This document shows, piece by piece, positions 25,219 to 34,193 of a stretch of DNA of 64,000 nucleotides. Positions within the stretch are counted from its first letter, which is position 1, and every line of letters starts with the position of its first letter. The DNA lies in NCBI GenBank assembly GCA_963667435.1, contig OY763414.1:3968001-4032000 (forward strand). Direction: 5' to 3'. The position numbers and the translations under genes were made by a program. The notes beneath the pieces were generated by a model. It saw only the letters and a program-made list of their open reading frames with translations. It searched no databases and was not told the DNA's origin. This DNA is from Marispirochaeta sp963667435. GTDB taxonomy: Bacteria > Spirochaetota > Spirochaetia > JC444 > Marispirochaetaceae.

Positions 25219-26613
25219 TTATAGTACTCCTGCCCGTTTCAGCTCCTGAAAGCTTGAGAGCCCGGAGGCTGCTATATCCAGTCCCCGTTCTTTAAGGCTG
25301 ACCATCCCACGGTCAGATAGATAAGCCCTGAGTTCAGACTCATCCGAGCCGGAACTCACCATTCGTGCAAGTTCTTCATCCAGGGCAAAGAATTCCACCG
25401 CTGCCATTCTGCCTTTATACCCCAGCTTTGAGCATTCTTCGCAACCCGCTCCGGCACAGGCGGGGCAGAGCCTTCGGGTAAGTCGCTGGGCAATGACCCC
25501 CCGGAGGACTGCGGCAATGAGAAAGGGCTCGATCCCCAGATCTTCCAGACGGCTTACCGCGGATACCGCATCGTTGGTATGCAGACTGGAAAGAACCAGG
25601 TGACCCGTCAGAGCTGCCCGCACCGCCAGTTCCGCGGTTTCCGCATCGCGGATTTCTCCTACTAAAATCACATTGGGATCCTGCCGTAGAATGCGACGCA
25701 GCAGGGTAGAGAAGCTGAGACCGATCTTTTCGTCCGTCTGTATCTGGGTTATTCCGTCGATGCGGTATTCCACCGGATCTTCGATGGTAATGATCTTGTC
25801 GGTACTGCGGTCAAGCCTGCGTACCATGGCATTGAGGGTGGTGGTTTTTCCCGAACCCGTAGGCCCGGTTACCAGAATCATACCGTGGGGGGCCGCCAGA
25901 AGTTCCTCTATGCCGTTACTGCAGTCCTCGGGCAGCCCCAGGTCTTCCAGGGTAAAGGCGCTGTTTTCGTTATTGAAGAGCCTTAACACGATGGATTCCG
26001 CCCCCGGTGCCGCGGAGGTTGGTACGCAGGAAACCCGCATGTCCAGACTGCGTCCTGCCAGGTTTACACTTATGCGGCCATCCTGGGGGCGCCGCCGTTC
26101 CATTAGATTCAGTCCGGCCATTACCTTTATACGCGAGGCCAGGGCGGGAAACCGTTCGGCGGACAGGGTGCGGGAAGTCTGCAGTACACCGTCAATGCGG
26201 AAGCGGACTGCAGTCTCCTCGGCAAATGCCTCGATGTGAATATCCGATGCACCCGCCCGGATGGCATCGATACAGATGCTGTTTACCAGGTTAATTACCG
26301 GCGCATCCGAAGCCAGAGCCTCAAGGTCCAGTCCGGAAACATCAGCCGACCTGCTGTCTGAAGACTCTCCTCCCAGGCGGCGCCCCAGAAAGGCGGAAAA
26401 CTCCGCGGAGTCCAGAAGCAGGATCTCCACGTTTTTTGCATGAAAATCCTTTAGAAGGTTCTGCAGTTCTGCTGCGGGTTCCACGGCGCCTGCGGTAACC
26501 AGGGTCTCCGTCTCTTTCAACTTGAGAACCCGGTTTGCCTGAATAAAGGAGGTTGAATACTGATCCGGCCCCTCGGGGAGGGGGGCGAAACTCTGTAAGT
26601 CGGCGGGTCTCAT
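25219..26613 (-). CDS. gspE: Type II secretion ATPase GspE
   Basis: 464 residues. N2 domain (NLVNSICIDAIRAGASDIHI), Walker A GPTGSGKTTTL (250-260), Asp box (TIEDPVEYRIDGITQIQ), Walker B (VILVGEIRDAETAELAVRAA), His box (GHLVLSSLHTNDAVSAV) and the tetracysteine zinc motif (CPACAGAGCEEC, ~400). It powers pseudopilus assembly from the cytoplasm. Its ATG overlaps the gspD stop (ATGA). Confidence 0.95.
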   Translation of the reverse strand: MRPADLQSFAPLPEGPDQYSTSFIQANRVLKLKETETLVTAGAVEPAAELQNLLKDFHAKNVEILLLDSAEFSAFLGRRLGGESSDSRSADVSGLDLEALASDAPVINLVNSICIDAIRAGASDIHIEAFAEETAVRFRIDGVLQTSRTLSAERFPALASRIKVMAGLNLMERRRPQDGRISVNLAGRSLDMRVSCVPTSAAPGAESIVLRLFNNENSAFTLEDLGLPEDCSNGIEELLAAPHGMILVTGPTGSGKTTTLNAMVRRLDRSTDKIITIEDPVEYRIDGITQIQTDEKIGLSFSTLLRRILRQDPNVILVGEIRDAETAELAVRAALTGHLVLSSLHTNDAVSAVSRLEDLGIEPFLIAAVLRGVIAQRLTRRLCPACAGAGCEECSKLGYKGRMAAVEFFALDEELARMVSSGSDESELRAYLSDRGMVSLKERGLDIAASGLSSFQELKRAGVL

Positions 26614-28823
26614 TCCGCTGCCTCGTTTATTGCTGCAGTATCTTCTGTCTCTGTATTCTTTTCTTCTGTGGGTAGTAGATATTTGGCATAGAGCCGCCGT
26701 GCCTCGTCCATGGAGCTCACTTTCTCTTTTTCCGGATGCTCCACATGGGGCACAACATAGATAACCATTTCCGTGGTATCGGTACTTTCGGTGCGGCTCT
26801 GAAAAAGCCGGCCGATAAGGGGGATATCACCTAAAAACGGGGTCTTGCTGATGGAGATATCCTCATCCTGCTGAATAAGGCCGCCGATGACCACCGGCTT
26901 TCCCGAAGGGGTGCGCACATGGGTGGAAACAACCTTCTCTGTAGTTGCCGGCGGATTGGTACTGGATGACTCCGACCCCTGCCGACTGACGGTGGCGGCG
27001 ATATCCATGGTAATCATACCGTCACCGGAGACCCAGCCGTTGAGGGTTATTATTAGACCAGAGGTGAGCTCCCGGGTAACCCCGGTGGATTCGATTTCTC
27101 CGGTGTCGGTGTCTATTTCGTAGTCCCGATAGCGGTAGGTGTTGGTGTTCTGAAACTTAAGATCCTCTCCGGATAGGCCGTTGAGGGTGGTATCCGCCAT
27201 TATGGTGGCTTTTGTTTCGCTTAAGTCCAGACTCAAGTCTACCGCAAAGAGATAGCCGAAGTTGGAAACGATATCGAAATTAAGGCTTAAGAGGGAGCCG
27301 ATGGAGCCAAGAAAGGTGGTGTCCTGTCCATCTTCAGCCACCTTGTTTTCGTAGTTGGAACTCCAGTTGAGGCTTTCCCCGTTCTGATACTGAATTACCA
27401 GAAGGTCGTAGCGTATCTGGGGAACCGGCTGGTCGATAAGTTCCAGCTGTTTGAGAAACTCCGCCTTTCGATTCTCCGGCCCGGTATAAAAAACTAGGGT
27501 GGGGTCTACGGTGGAGACTATCTCCTCCTTTGCTGCTGCCGGGGGTAGGGATTTCAGCAGGGTTTCGGAGGTAATAAACTTAAGATGTACCGGATACTGC
27601 CCTGCCGGGACATCCAGGGCAGAAAGGAACAGCTTCAGCTCCTTCTCCTGATCGGGACTGACGGGGATTACGAAGGAATTTGTGTCGTTTATTACCTTCG
27701 GCCCCAGGGAGTTGAACCGTGATGGGAGCAGGTTTAATGCATTCTGAACATCCACATAGCCCAGATCGTAGCGCCGGTAGGCAAGATTTTCCAGAGGTTT
27801 GTCCAGGGAGCGGATAAACTCCTCCAGGGGTCCTGTTTCTGCAGGGCTTCCTCTTAAGATGATGGTGTTGGATTCGGCATCCACCTTCATAAGATTGGCA
27901 CTGCTTAGATCCGAGGGTAGAAGCCCGGCAACGGACTGGGCAGGAAGATGGTTAAGGGGAATGGAAACGGTAGCCTTCAGCCTTTTGAGCACATCCCGCC
28001 GCTGAATTTCAAATATGTAGTAGATGTCGCCTGCAACCTGATAATCGCCGTTGGCCTGCTCCAGAATTAATGTAAGCAGTTCGTCAAAGGATTTATCCGC
28101 AAATCGCAGTTCCTCCAGCACCGAATCGCCCCGCATAAGCAGGCTGTACTCTTTTCCCTGGGCGGTAAAAAGCTCCGCAAGAATATCCCGAAAGCGGACC
28201 CGCTCCAGGTCTATCGTATAGCTGCCGTCGGAATTCTGCTGCACCAGGCTGCCTCTGCGGGGGGTGCTTCCGTTTTGGCTCTCCTGCCGTCGGATGTAGA
28301 AAAAATCATCTTTGGTTTCAAGCTGGTGACTCGAAAGCCTTGCGGTAAGTACCTCCAGGGCCTTCTCCGGCGGCAGGGAGTCTATATGAACGCTGATACG
28401 CTCATTGGGAAGGGCATCGAACAGGATGGTTTTGCCCATTCCCCGGGAGAGGGCCCGCACCAGAAGCCGCAGTTCCACATCCTCTCCATGCAGGGTAACC
28501 AGCTCTTTAGCGCTGTCATAGGCGGAGTGGATACGGGAAACGTAAAGAACGCCGTTCCGTTCTTCGCTGTAGAGTTTGTAGGTGGAGAGGAATACCTGCA
28601 GGGCAGTATTAAAGTCCAGGGTGTTGAACTGGTAGGTTGCTGTTCCTTCCACCGTTTCGTCGGGGATTATGGATATGTTACCGATGTCCGCAAGGGCCAT
28701 GAGGATGTCTGTTACTGGCTGGTTGCGGAAGGTGAGGCGGTCCAGGGATGGAGAGGCAGTGAGGAGTATTGGAAGAAGAGATAAGAGAATGAGAATATGG
28801 CTCCTGCGTTTCCAAAAGGTCAT
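26610..28823 (-). CDS. gspD: Type II secretion secretin GspD
   Basis: 737 residues. Signal peptide (MTFWKRRSHILILLSLLPILLTA), N0-like domain (LTFRNQPVTDILMALADIG), repeated N1-N3 domains (VSIPLNHLPAQSVAGLLPS; YDLGYVDVQNALNLLPSRF), and a C-terminal secretin barrel (DTTLNGLSGEDLKFQNTNTY; PVVIGGLIQQDEDISISKTP, FLGDIPLIGRLFQ). It forms the outer-membrane channel. First gene of the minus-strand operon; divergent from the M23 module at 28960 with only 136 nt between. Confidence 0.93.
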   Translation of the reverse strand: MTFWKRRSHILILLSLLPILLTASPSLDRLTFRNQPVTDILMALADIGNISIIPDETVEGTATYQFNTLDFNTALQVFLSTYKLYSEERNGVLYVSRIHSAYDSAKELVTLHGEDVELRLLVRALSRGMGKTILFDALPNERISVHIDSLPPEKALEVLTARLSSHQLETKDDFFYIRRQESQNGSTPRRGSLVQQNSDGSYTIDLERVRFRDILAELFTAQGKEYSLLMRGDSVLEELRFADKSFDELLTLILEQANGDYQVAGDIYYIFEIQRRDVLKRLKATVSIPLNHLPAQSVAGLLPSDLSSANLMKVDAESNTIILRGSPAETGPLEEFIRSLDKPLENLAYRRYDLGYVDVQNALNLLPSRFNSLGPKVINDTNSFVIPVSPDQEKELKLFLSALDVPAGQYPVHLKFITSETLLKSLPPAAAKEEIVSTVDPTLVFYTGPENRKAEFLKQLELIDQPVPQIRYDLLVIQYQNGESLNWSSNYENKVAEDGQDTTFLGSIGSLLSLNFDIVSNFGYLFAVDLSLDLSETKATIMADTTLNGLSGEDLKFQNTNTYRYRDYEIDTDTGEIESTGVTRELTSGLIITLNGWVSGDGMITMDIAATVSRQGSESSSTNPPATTEKVVSTHVRTPSGKPVVIGGLIQQDEDISISKTPFLGDIPLIGRLFQSRTESTDTTEMVIYVVPHVEHPEKEKVSSMDEARRLYAKYLLPTEEKNTETEDTAAINEAAE

Positions 28824-28923
28824 TTACAGGGAGAAACCGGGAAACGAGGGGAATGCTTCAGGGGTTTATATAAAATCAATTTATTTTGCATATGTCTGTT
28901 TTTCCGTTTAGCTATGGCGGGTA

Positions 28924-28950
28924 GCGATCCTTCCCGGCTCATGCTACAAT
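28924..28950 (+). promoter_or_regulatory. Promoter of M23 module, copy 1 (near-leaderless)
   Basis: Extended -10 TGC-TACAAT at 28943-28950, 9 nt before the ATG at 28960; TAGCGA lies 17 nt upstream of the hexamer. The same arrangement (TGC-TAAAAT, 9 nt, ATG; TAGCGA 18 nt upstream) precedes copy 2 at 32543. With a start site about 7 nt past the -10, the leader would be 2-3 nt, and no ribosome site exists. Confidence 0.5.
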
Positions 28951-28959
28951 CACCCCATC

Positions 28960-30570
28960 ATGAAAAGTACAGTCTCAGTATCGCCGGAACTCGAACGCAT
29001 CACCACCATAATCCCCTCCCTCTCTCAAGTTCGTCCGGGAGACCTCACTATGCGTACCAACGAAAAAGGTGAAACCCACCTGGGCGTGGTGGTCCGCACT
29101 AACTTTGCCGGCATCGACAGCAGCGCCACCTCACAGGACTACATGAACAGCATCTACCTGGTATCCGTTAACCGCAGCCTGCGTCAGGTAAGCCTTGCAA
29201 CCTGGGGCAACCCCGTAGGGGGCTTCGGCGGCTTCAGCCTGGAACCGGGTAAATACCATGCCCGAAGGCTGTTGAAGAAGAGTGAGACTGGGGAGCTGAG
29301 CGCGGCAGCGGTAAAGCCGGAGTGGGAGTTGTTGGATGAGTCTAAGGTTAAACTGAGGAGTTATTATCCGCCGGAGACGGAAGTGCCGCGGGGTGTTGTA
29401 AAAGTCGAGCATGAAAACTCGGATGTAACTATAGTTGATCAAAACAAGAAGATTGTGGAGAATTTGGTTTCTGGGAAGGTTATAGTAAATTCAGAAATAG
29501 AAAAAAATCATTACTACCATCGCGAATTGCCGACTACTTCATTCAGCTATCGAACTGATCAGGCTCTTCTGGGTACAGGCTCTGGAGATACATTGCAGAA
29601 AATACCTGCATTGGTAACGCAGTTAAGTGGCTGGAGAAACAGAGGGGCTGATAATGCTGCAAACCACTCTCTCAGTTACCATACCGGTGTTGATTTATCT
29701 CGCTGGTCTACATCCATTGCTCCTACGAATGGTGAAAATCGGGAAGTAAAGATTCTTGCACCAGAGGATGGTTTGTTTTATGTCTGGAAATCTACAAATG
29801 ATCCCACGCGGTGGCATATCCCGTCAGAACTATTACTCCGTAATGAGCAAGGAACGGCCTTATCTGATGCTCTGAATGAATATAGCGGGCTATATTATGG
29901 GTTGATTGGGGTACTTATTACTCGTCCTGATAGTCCGAAAGATGGACGGGTGTATCTTTTTGCCCACCTTGGGGACAAGGGAAACAGTTATATTTCCAAT
30001 CTTCCTTATAATGGTGAATATTCGGGATCTGGGGAATTTTCCGCATTCTCAGAATATCCTGATCCTACTCACCCCCAGATGGTTACTGCTGGTACCCCCC
30101 TGGCGTATGTCGGAGCTTTGGGAAATGATGTGCCATTTCATGTGCATCTAGAGGTGTATGAGCATTTCAGTGATACCAATGACTGGTTAAGAGTGGATCC
30201 GCTTTCCTGTTTTAGTAACCATCTTTTTGGGGAGGTTGAGTCCGGTAGCCAGGCTGATGCATACCCATTATACGGATGGTGGGCACGCTTATTGAATGAT
30301 GAAGATGAGTATGCATGTAAGTCTCTTTTTCAGTCTGAATCCAATGCTGGAATCTTGATAAATAGTCTTGGTGGAGGTGCTGATTATACACGGGGCTGGC
30401 GTGAGCTGATTGAACAATACAGTATGCAGCACACCTGGATATACTTTAGGGAAGCCATTGAACAGCGAATTGATGCGGTCAATGTTGAGGAGAATAAGAA
30501 TTTGACTATTGGAGATATTTTTAGATCTGACAGGTGGGACAATCTGCGGGAGATTAATTATGCGGAGTAA
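28960..30570 (+). CDS. M23-type metallopeptidase with conserved N-terminal module, copy 1
   Basis: 536 residues, no signal peptide. Residues ~1-145 form a module almost identical to that of the paralogue at 32543; it includes VRPGDLTMRTNEKGETHLGVVV, which looks like an NlpC/CHAP strand pattern but lacks a catalytic Cys. The rest carries lysostaphin-like M23 motifs: HTGVD (Hx3D, the zinc ligands), LAPEDGLFYVW, YLFAHLG and FHVHLEVYE (HxH). It therefore could cleave peptidoglycan peptide bridges. DNA is GC-rich in the conserved first ~435 bp and AT-richer after that. It overlaps the exported SH3 gene by 11 nt. Role unknown; a polymorphic-toxin-like exchange pattern is discussed in the findings. 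Confidence 0.7.
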   Translation: MKSTVSVSPELERITTIIPSLSQVRPGDLTMRTNEKGETHLGVVVRTNFAGIDSSATSQDYMNSIYLVSVNRSLRQVSLATWGNPVGGFGGFSLEPGKYHARRLLKKSETGELSAAAVKPEWELLDESKVKLRSYYPPETEVPRGVVKVEHENSDVTIVDQNKKIVENLVSGKVIVNSEIEKNHYYHRELPTTSFSYRTDQALLGTGSGDTLQKIPALVTQLSGWRNRGADNAANHSLSYHTGVDLSRWSTSIAPTNGENREVKILAPEDGLFYVWKSTNDPTRWHIPSELLLRNEQGTALSDALNEYSGLYYGLIGVLITRPDSPKDGRVYLFAHLGDKGNSYISNLPYNGEYSGSGEFSAFSEYPDPTHPQMVTAGTPLAYVGALGNDVPFHVHLEVYEHFSDTNDWLRVDPLSCFSNHLFGEVESGSQADAYPLYGWWARLLNDEDEYACKSLFQSESNAGILINSLGGGADYTRGWRELIEQYSMQHTWIYFREAIEQRIDAVNVEENKNLTIGDIFRSDRWDNLREINYAE

Positions 30571-31870
30571 TAAAAAAAGAAAAAAAGCGGTTCTTGTCTC
30601 AGTAGTAATTATTCTACTGACTGTATTTCTTTCTCTACCTGTAATAAGCCAGGAAATTGATTTCCGGGTCATCAACCGTATGTCGAAACCGGTACCAGGC
30701 TATAAAGACATTGGTAATATTAATGTGTTATTTTTTTCCTCTGGTGAGAATGGTTTCTTTGGCAGCTTTGGTGGACAGGGAGATTTGCCTCCTATGTTTG
30801 CGAGAATTCTTTATTCTGATAATGCGTTATCCTTGATCCCCATTGATAATATTTATACAACAATTGGAGGAGTAGAAAAAAGTTACTTGATAATGGTAGG
30901 GGACAAGCAAAAACTTCTTACCTATGATTATCTAACAGGGCAAATCACCGAAACCCGTGATATCAGTTCATTGCCATCCGATAGTCCCATCAAGAAGGTA
31001 ATTCACAGCATATTCTACTATCAGAATGATATCGGCTATATACAAAAACAATTCTATTATAGCAGCGAAGATGTTCTACCTAGTGAAATTGGGGTTATGA
31101 ATTTTACAACCTTTGAAGAAAGAGATTTCCCTATTGCAGGGGTTGTTCATGCAATTTCTGCTGATAAAGAGTATCTGTTGATTGATGAGGATGAAAATGC
31201 ATCAAGTGCAACAGATTATGAACTGAAAGATCGCGACTTTTTATTATTCTCAATAAGACATAATGAGACCGAAATAGGATATGGACATCCAAATCCATAT
31301 CATTGGGGCGACAGTGGTGGCGATATCGATTATGGCGGGTGTTTTGTAGGGAATGAAAACATTCTTGTTCCTTGTGGTCCAAATATGGAAGAGAATTATT
31401 GGCTCCAGCCTATTGGGGCACCAGAATTAGCTGTGAAGTTAATTCTTACTGTTAAAGGACAAAAAAGTACATTTAGATTCTCCCCCGATTTTACCCGGGC
31501 CCTGTGCGAGGTCGACCATATCCCGTATTTGGTCGACGCAACCCCCCTCCGCGACTGGCTAATGACGCACAACCTCCTCTTCAAAGAAACCACCGCCAAA
31601 GTAACCGACACCCACATCCGTGTCCGCGAAAACCCCAACCTCCAGGCAAAACACATGGGCTTCCTGGAACAGGGCGAAACGGTAAAAGTCCTTGACCGCT
31701 CCGGCCCCAAAGAGGCCATCGACCCCTGGGGCGAACACCCCTGGTACCGTATAGTCCAGGAATCCGACGGCCTCTCCGGCTGGTGCTTCGGCGCGTTTCT
31801 TGACCTGGCCGAGGAGCAGGGGGAGCTGCGGAATGAAGGTGAGGGGATGGTTACGGTGTATGAGGAGTAG
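30560..31870 (+). CDS. Exported SH3-domain protein, copy 1
   Basis: Start at ATG 30560, inside the end of the peptidase gene, with GGGAG 8 nt upstream. About 436 residues. Basic N-terminus and signal/anchor helix (KKAVLVSVVIILLTVFLSLP), a middle beta-rich part (ADKEYLLIDEDE, IGYGHPNPY, DIDYGGCFVGNENILVPCG), and a C-terminal bacterial SH3 domain (~365-425; THIRVRENPNLQAKHMGFLE, GWCFGAFLDL) that may bind cell wall. The last ~340 bp are nearly identical to the paralogue at 34194, while the rest has diverged. A cell-wall anchor, partner or immunity role toward the adjacent peptidase is possible. Confidence 0.68.
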   Translation: MRSNKKRKKAVLVSVVIILLTVFLSLPVISQEIDFRVINRMSKPVPGYKDIGNINVLFFSSGENGFFGSFGGQGDLPPMFARILYSDNALSLIPIDNIYTTIGGVEKSYLIMVGDKQKLLTYDYLTGQITETRDISSLPSDSPIKKVIHSIFYYQNDIGYIQKQFYYSSEDVLPSEIGVMNFTTFEERDFPIAGVVHAISADKEYLLIDEDENASSATDYELKDRDFLLFSIRHNETEIGYGHPNPYHWGDSGGDIDYGGCFVGNENILVPCGPNMEENYWLQPIGAPELAVKLILTVKGQKSTFRFSPDFTRALCEVDHIPYLVDATPLRDWLMTHNLLFKETTAKVTDTHIRVRENPNLQAKHMGFLEQGETVKVLDRSGPKEAIDPWGEHPWYRIVQESDGLSGWCFGAFLDLAEEQGELRNEGEGMVTVYEE

Positions 31871-31888
31871 GGGATAGCCTTTCTCTTG

Positions 31889-32176
31889 TTATTTTCTGAA
31901 TAATTCTGAGTGTGACCCAAGTCTGTAGAGGAATAGTACTTGTTTGACCTCATCCTGGAGGTAGATGAGTAAGAGATCAGGAAAAATATGGCAGTCTCTA
32001 TACTTATTATACTGACCAGATAAGCAATGATCTTTGTACTGTTCCGGCAGAACCGCAGGAATAGCCAATTGATCAATAACCCATTTTATCCGTTCAAAAT
32101 CACCAGGTTTTCTTCCGGATTTTTTTATCTTCTTCAGATCTTTTTTAAATTGAGTTGAGGGAGTAATCCTGTACAA
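31889..32176 (-). CDS. YafQ/RelE-family toxin
   Basis: 95 residues, starting at TTG 32176, 9 nt after the antitoxin stop. Matches YafQ-type mRNA interferases: MYRITPSTQFKKDLKKIKKSG at the start (first residue encoded by TTG), LPEQYKDHCLSGQY, RDCHIFPDLLLIYL and a C-terminal LYRLGSHSELF with the catalytic His. Toxin second in an antitoxin-first operon. The pair sits between the two copies of the M23-SH3 module on the opposite strand. Confidence 0.85.
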   Translation of the reverse strand: MYRITPSTQFKKDLKKIKKSGRKPGDFERIKWVIDQLAIPAVLPEQYKDHCLSGQYNKYRDCHIFPDLLLIYLQDEVKQVLFLYRLGSHSELFRK

Positions 32177-32185
32177 ATCAGAGGC

Positions 32186-32407
32186 CTATATATCCAGGTC
32201 TGTAAAAAGCTCATCTGAAGAGGCATAGGATTCCAATGAATCGTTCTTGTCTTCAATCTCTTTAATTGACTCAAGTGTTGTTTTGTTGGGGAGGTACTCT
32301 TCTGAATCAGCTCGGAGAAAATGAAGATAATCAAGCAATGAATAGCCTTTCTGGTCTGAAAGCGTATCGAGTTCTGTGATAATAAGCTGTTTCATTGCGC
32401 TGTTCAT
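32186..32407 (-). CDS. Antitoxin of the YafQ-type pair
   Basis: 73 residues (ATG 32407; MKQL at 32395 is an alternative). AAGGA lies upstream. Acidic, helical, with LSDQKGYSLLDYLHFLRAD; it resembles the short antitoxins often found with RelE/YafQ toxins, but I cannot place it firmly in the RelB/DinJ family. Identity comes mainly from the adjacent toxin. Confidence 0.65.
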   Translation of the reverse strand: MNSAMKQLIITELDTLSDQKGYSLLDYLHFLRADSEEYLPNKTTLESIKEIEDKNDSLESYASSDELFTDLDI

Positions 32408-32542
32408 TCTTTACGTTCCTTTGTAAGTATCGGGTAAATATACAGTAAATGTGCAAATTTATCAATGAACAGGAAATAACAGATATTAAACACCAGTATA
32501 ATGTAGCGAACTTACCAAGCCGTATGCTAAAATCACCTCATC

Positions 32543-34174
32543 ATGAAAAGTGCGGTCTCAGTATGTCCCCAACTCGAACGCATAACCCTCATCATCCCCA
32601 AACTCTCCCAGGTGCGCCCGGGCGACCTTATTCTCCGCAGCAACGACCAGGGTGCAACCCATGTGGGCATAGTGGTACGCACCGACTTCGACAGCCTGAC
32701 AGAATCCTCAAGCGTGCAGGACTACATGAACAGCATCTACCTGGTATCCGTATCCCGCAGTCTGCGGCAGGTATGCCTTGCACGCTGGGGCAACCCTGCA
32801 GGGGGCTTCGGCGGCTTCAGCCTGGAACCGGGTAAATACCATGCCCGGCGGCTGTTGAAGAAGAGTGCGACCGGGGAGCTGAATGCGGCAGCGGTAAAGC
32901 CGGAGTGGGAGTTGCTGGATGAGTCTAAGGTTAAACTGAGGAGTTATTATCCGCCGGAGACGGAGGTACCGCGGGGGGCTTACAAAATAGTACCAGATGA
33001 AACTGATTTAACCGGTGATGAAGCTTTGGCAGCAAACGATGAGAGTATTCTTAAGAAACTTGTGGCTGGTGAAATTGGTTCTTATACAAATCATTATTAC
33101 CACCGCGAACTACCGACTACTTCTTTTTCTTATCGGACAGACCAACGACTGTATCCAATAGGAAACCGGGCTGTGGTGACTCAGTTGTCCGGCTGGCGAA
33201 ACCGAGAGGATAATGTTGTTGATGAAGATGGGGAACCGATACAAGATACTGAGGGCAACGATATTATATACCACTATATTAACTACCATACAGGAGTCGA
33301 TTTTTCCCGTGATCCTGCATTGGGTAATGATGAACAGAAAGATGTATTCCTTGCTCCAGAGGATGGTATTTTTTATATCTGGCGATCAAACAGCTGGAGG
33401 ACGCCTGGAGAAATCCCGGTATATTCTGGCGATAAAAATCAACAAGGAACTATTGCGGCTCACAGTTCTTATAGTTACGGCTACATGGGTATTCTTATAA
33501 CCCGCCCAGATAATCCTGAGTCAGGTAGGATATATCTCTTTGCCCATATGGGCGGAAGCGGTCAGCCAACCACAGAAGTTCTGTTTAATGCCGAGCAACT
33601 TGCGGATTACACTGACGGGCCATTAGATCCGACTTTGCCAGAAGGGCAAACAGATTTTAGTTGGATTAAAGGTGCAGAAGTCCCAATTCAGGATCGATTT
33701 ATACTTAATGTTAAACAAGGTGATAGTTTAGGCTATGTGGGTGCTCTGGGTGCAGGGACTGGGAAACATATCCATATGGAGGTGTATGAAGCCTTTGGAT
33801 CGGATGGAGATAAAGTATGGAGAAGAGTAGATCCTCTTTCCTGTTTTGATACCTCCCTCTATCGGTTGAACAGTATTCCGGGTTTTGTGGATAGTTATGG
33901 CTGGTGGTCCCGGGTCGTAGGTCCCTGGAATCAGTATGATGCTGCCCGTGTTGTATTAACGGCCGCGATGTCAATTGACCCATTAATTGATACTACTGTA
34001 CTGGGGTCCTGGTTTGGGACAGAAGATACATATGAGTATGCCCAAACATGGATAAAGTTTTATGATGACTTGATTGCAGAGATTAATGAGTTCAATACAA
34101 ATAATGGAACCTCGATCAGGTTTACTGATCTTTTCAAGGAAGATCGCTGGGATCTTTTACGGTTTTATGAGTAG
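32543..34174 (+). CDS. M23-type metallopeptidase with conserved N-terminal module, copy 2
   Basis: 543 residues; paralogue of the gene at 28960. N-terminal ~145 residues nearly identical in DNA, up to a sharp divergence at about 32973 (after PPETEVPRG). The M23 part keeps HTGVD, LAPEDGIFYIW, YLFAHMGG and HIHMEVYE. The variable part adds an insert (DEDGEPIQDTEGNDIIYHY) absent from copy 1. Promoter-like TGC-TAAAAT at 32526-32533 leaves almost no leader. Followed after 19 nt by the SH3 gene. Confidence 0.7.
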   Translation: MKSAVSVCPQLERITLIIPKLSQVRPGDLILRSNDQGATHVGIVVRTDFDSLTESSSVQDYMNSIYLVSVSRSLRQVCLARWGNPAGGFGGFSLEPGKYHARRLLKKSATGELNAAAVKPEWELLDESKVKLRSYYPPETEVPRGAYKIVPDETDLTGDEALAANDESILKKLVAGEIGSYTNHYYHRELPTTSFSYRTDQRLYPIGNRAVVTQLSGWRNREDNVVDEDGEPIQDTEGNDIIYHYINYHTGVDFSRDPALGNDEQKDVFLAPEDGIFYIWRSNSWRTPGEIPVYSGDKNQQGTIAAHSSYSYGYMGILITRPDNPESGRIYLFAHMGGSGQPTTEVLFNAEQLADYTDGPLDPTLPEGQTDFSWIKGAEVPIQDRFILNVKQGDSLGYVGALGAGTGKHIHMEVYEAFGSDGDKVWRRVDPLSCFDTSLYRLNSIPGFVDSYGWWSRVVGPWNQYDAARVVLTAAMSIDPLIDTTVLGSWFGTEDTYEYAQTWIKFYDDLIAEINEFNTNNGTSIRFTDLFKEDRWDLLRFYE

Positions 34175-34193
34175 AAAATAGCAGGCAGGGAAA

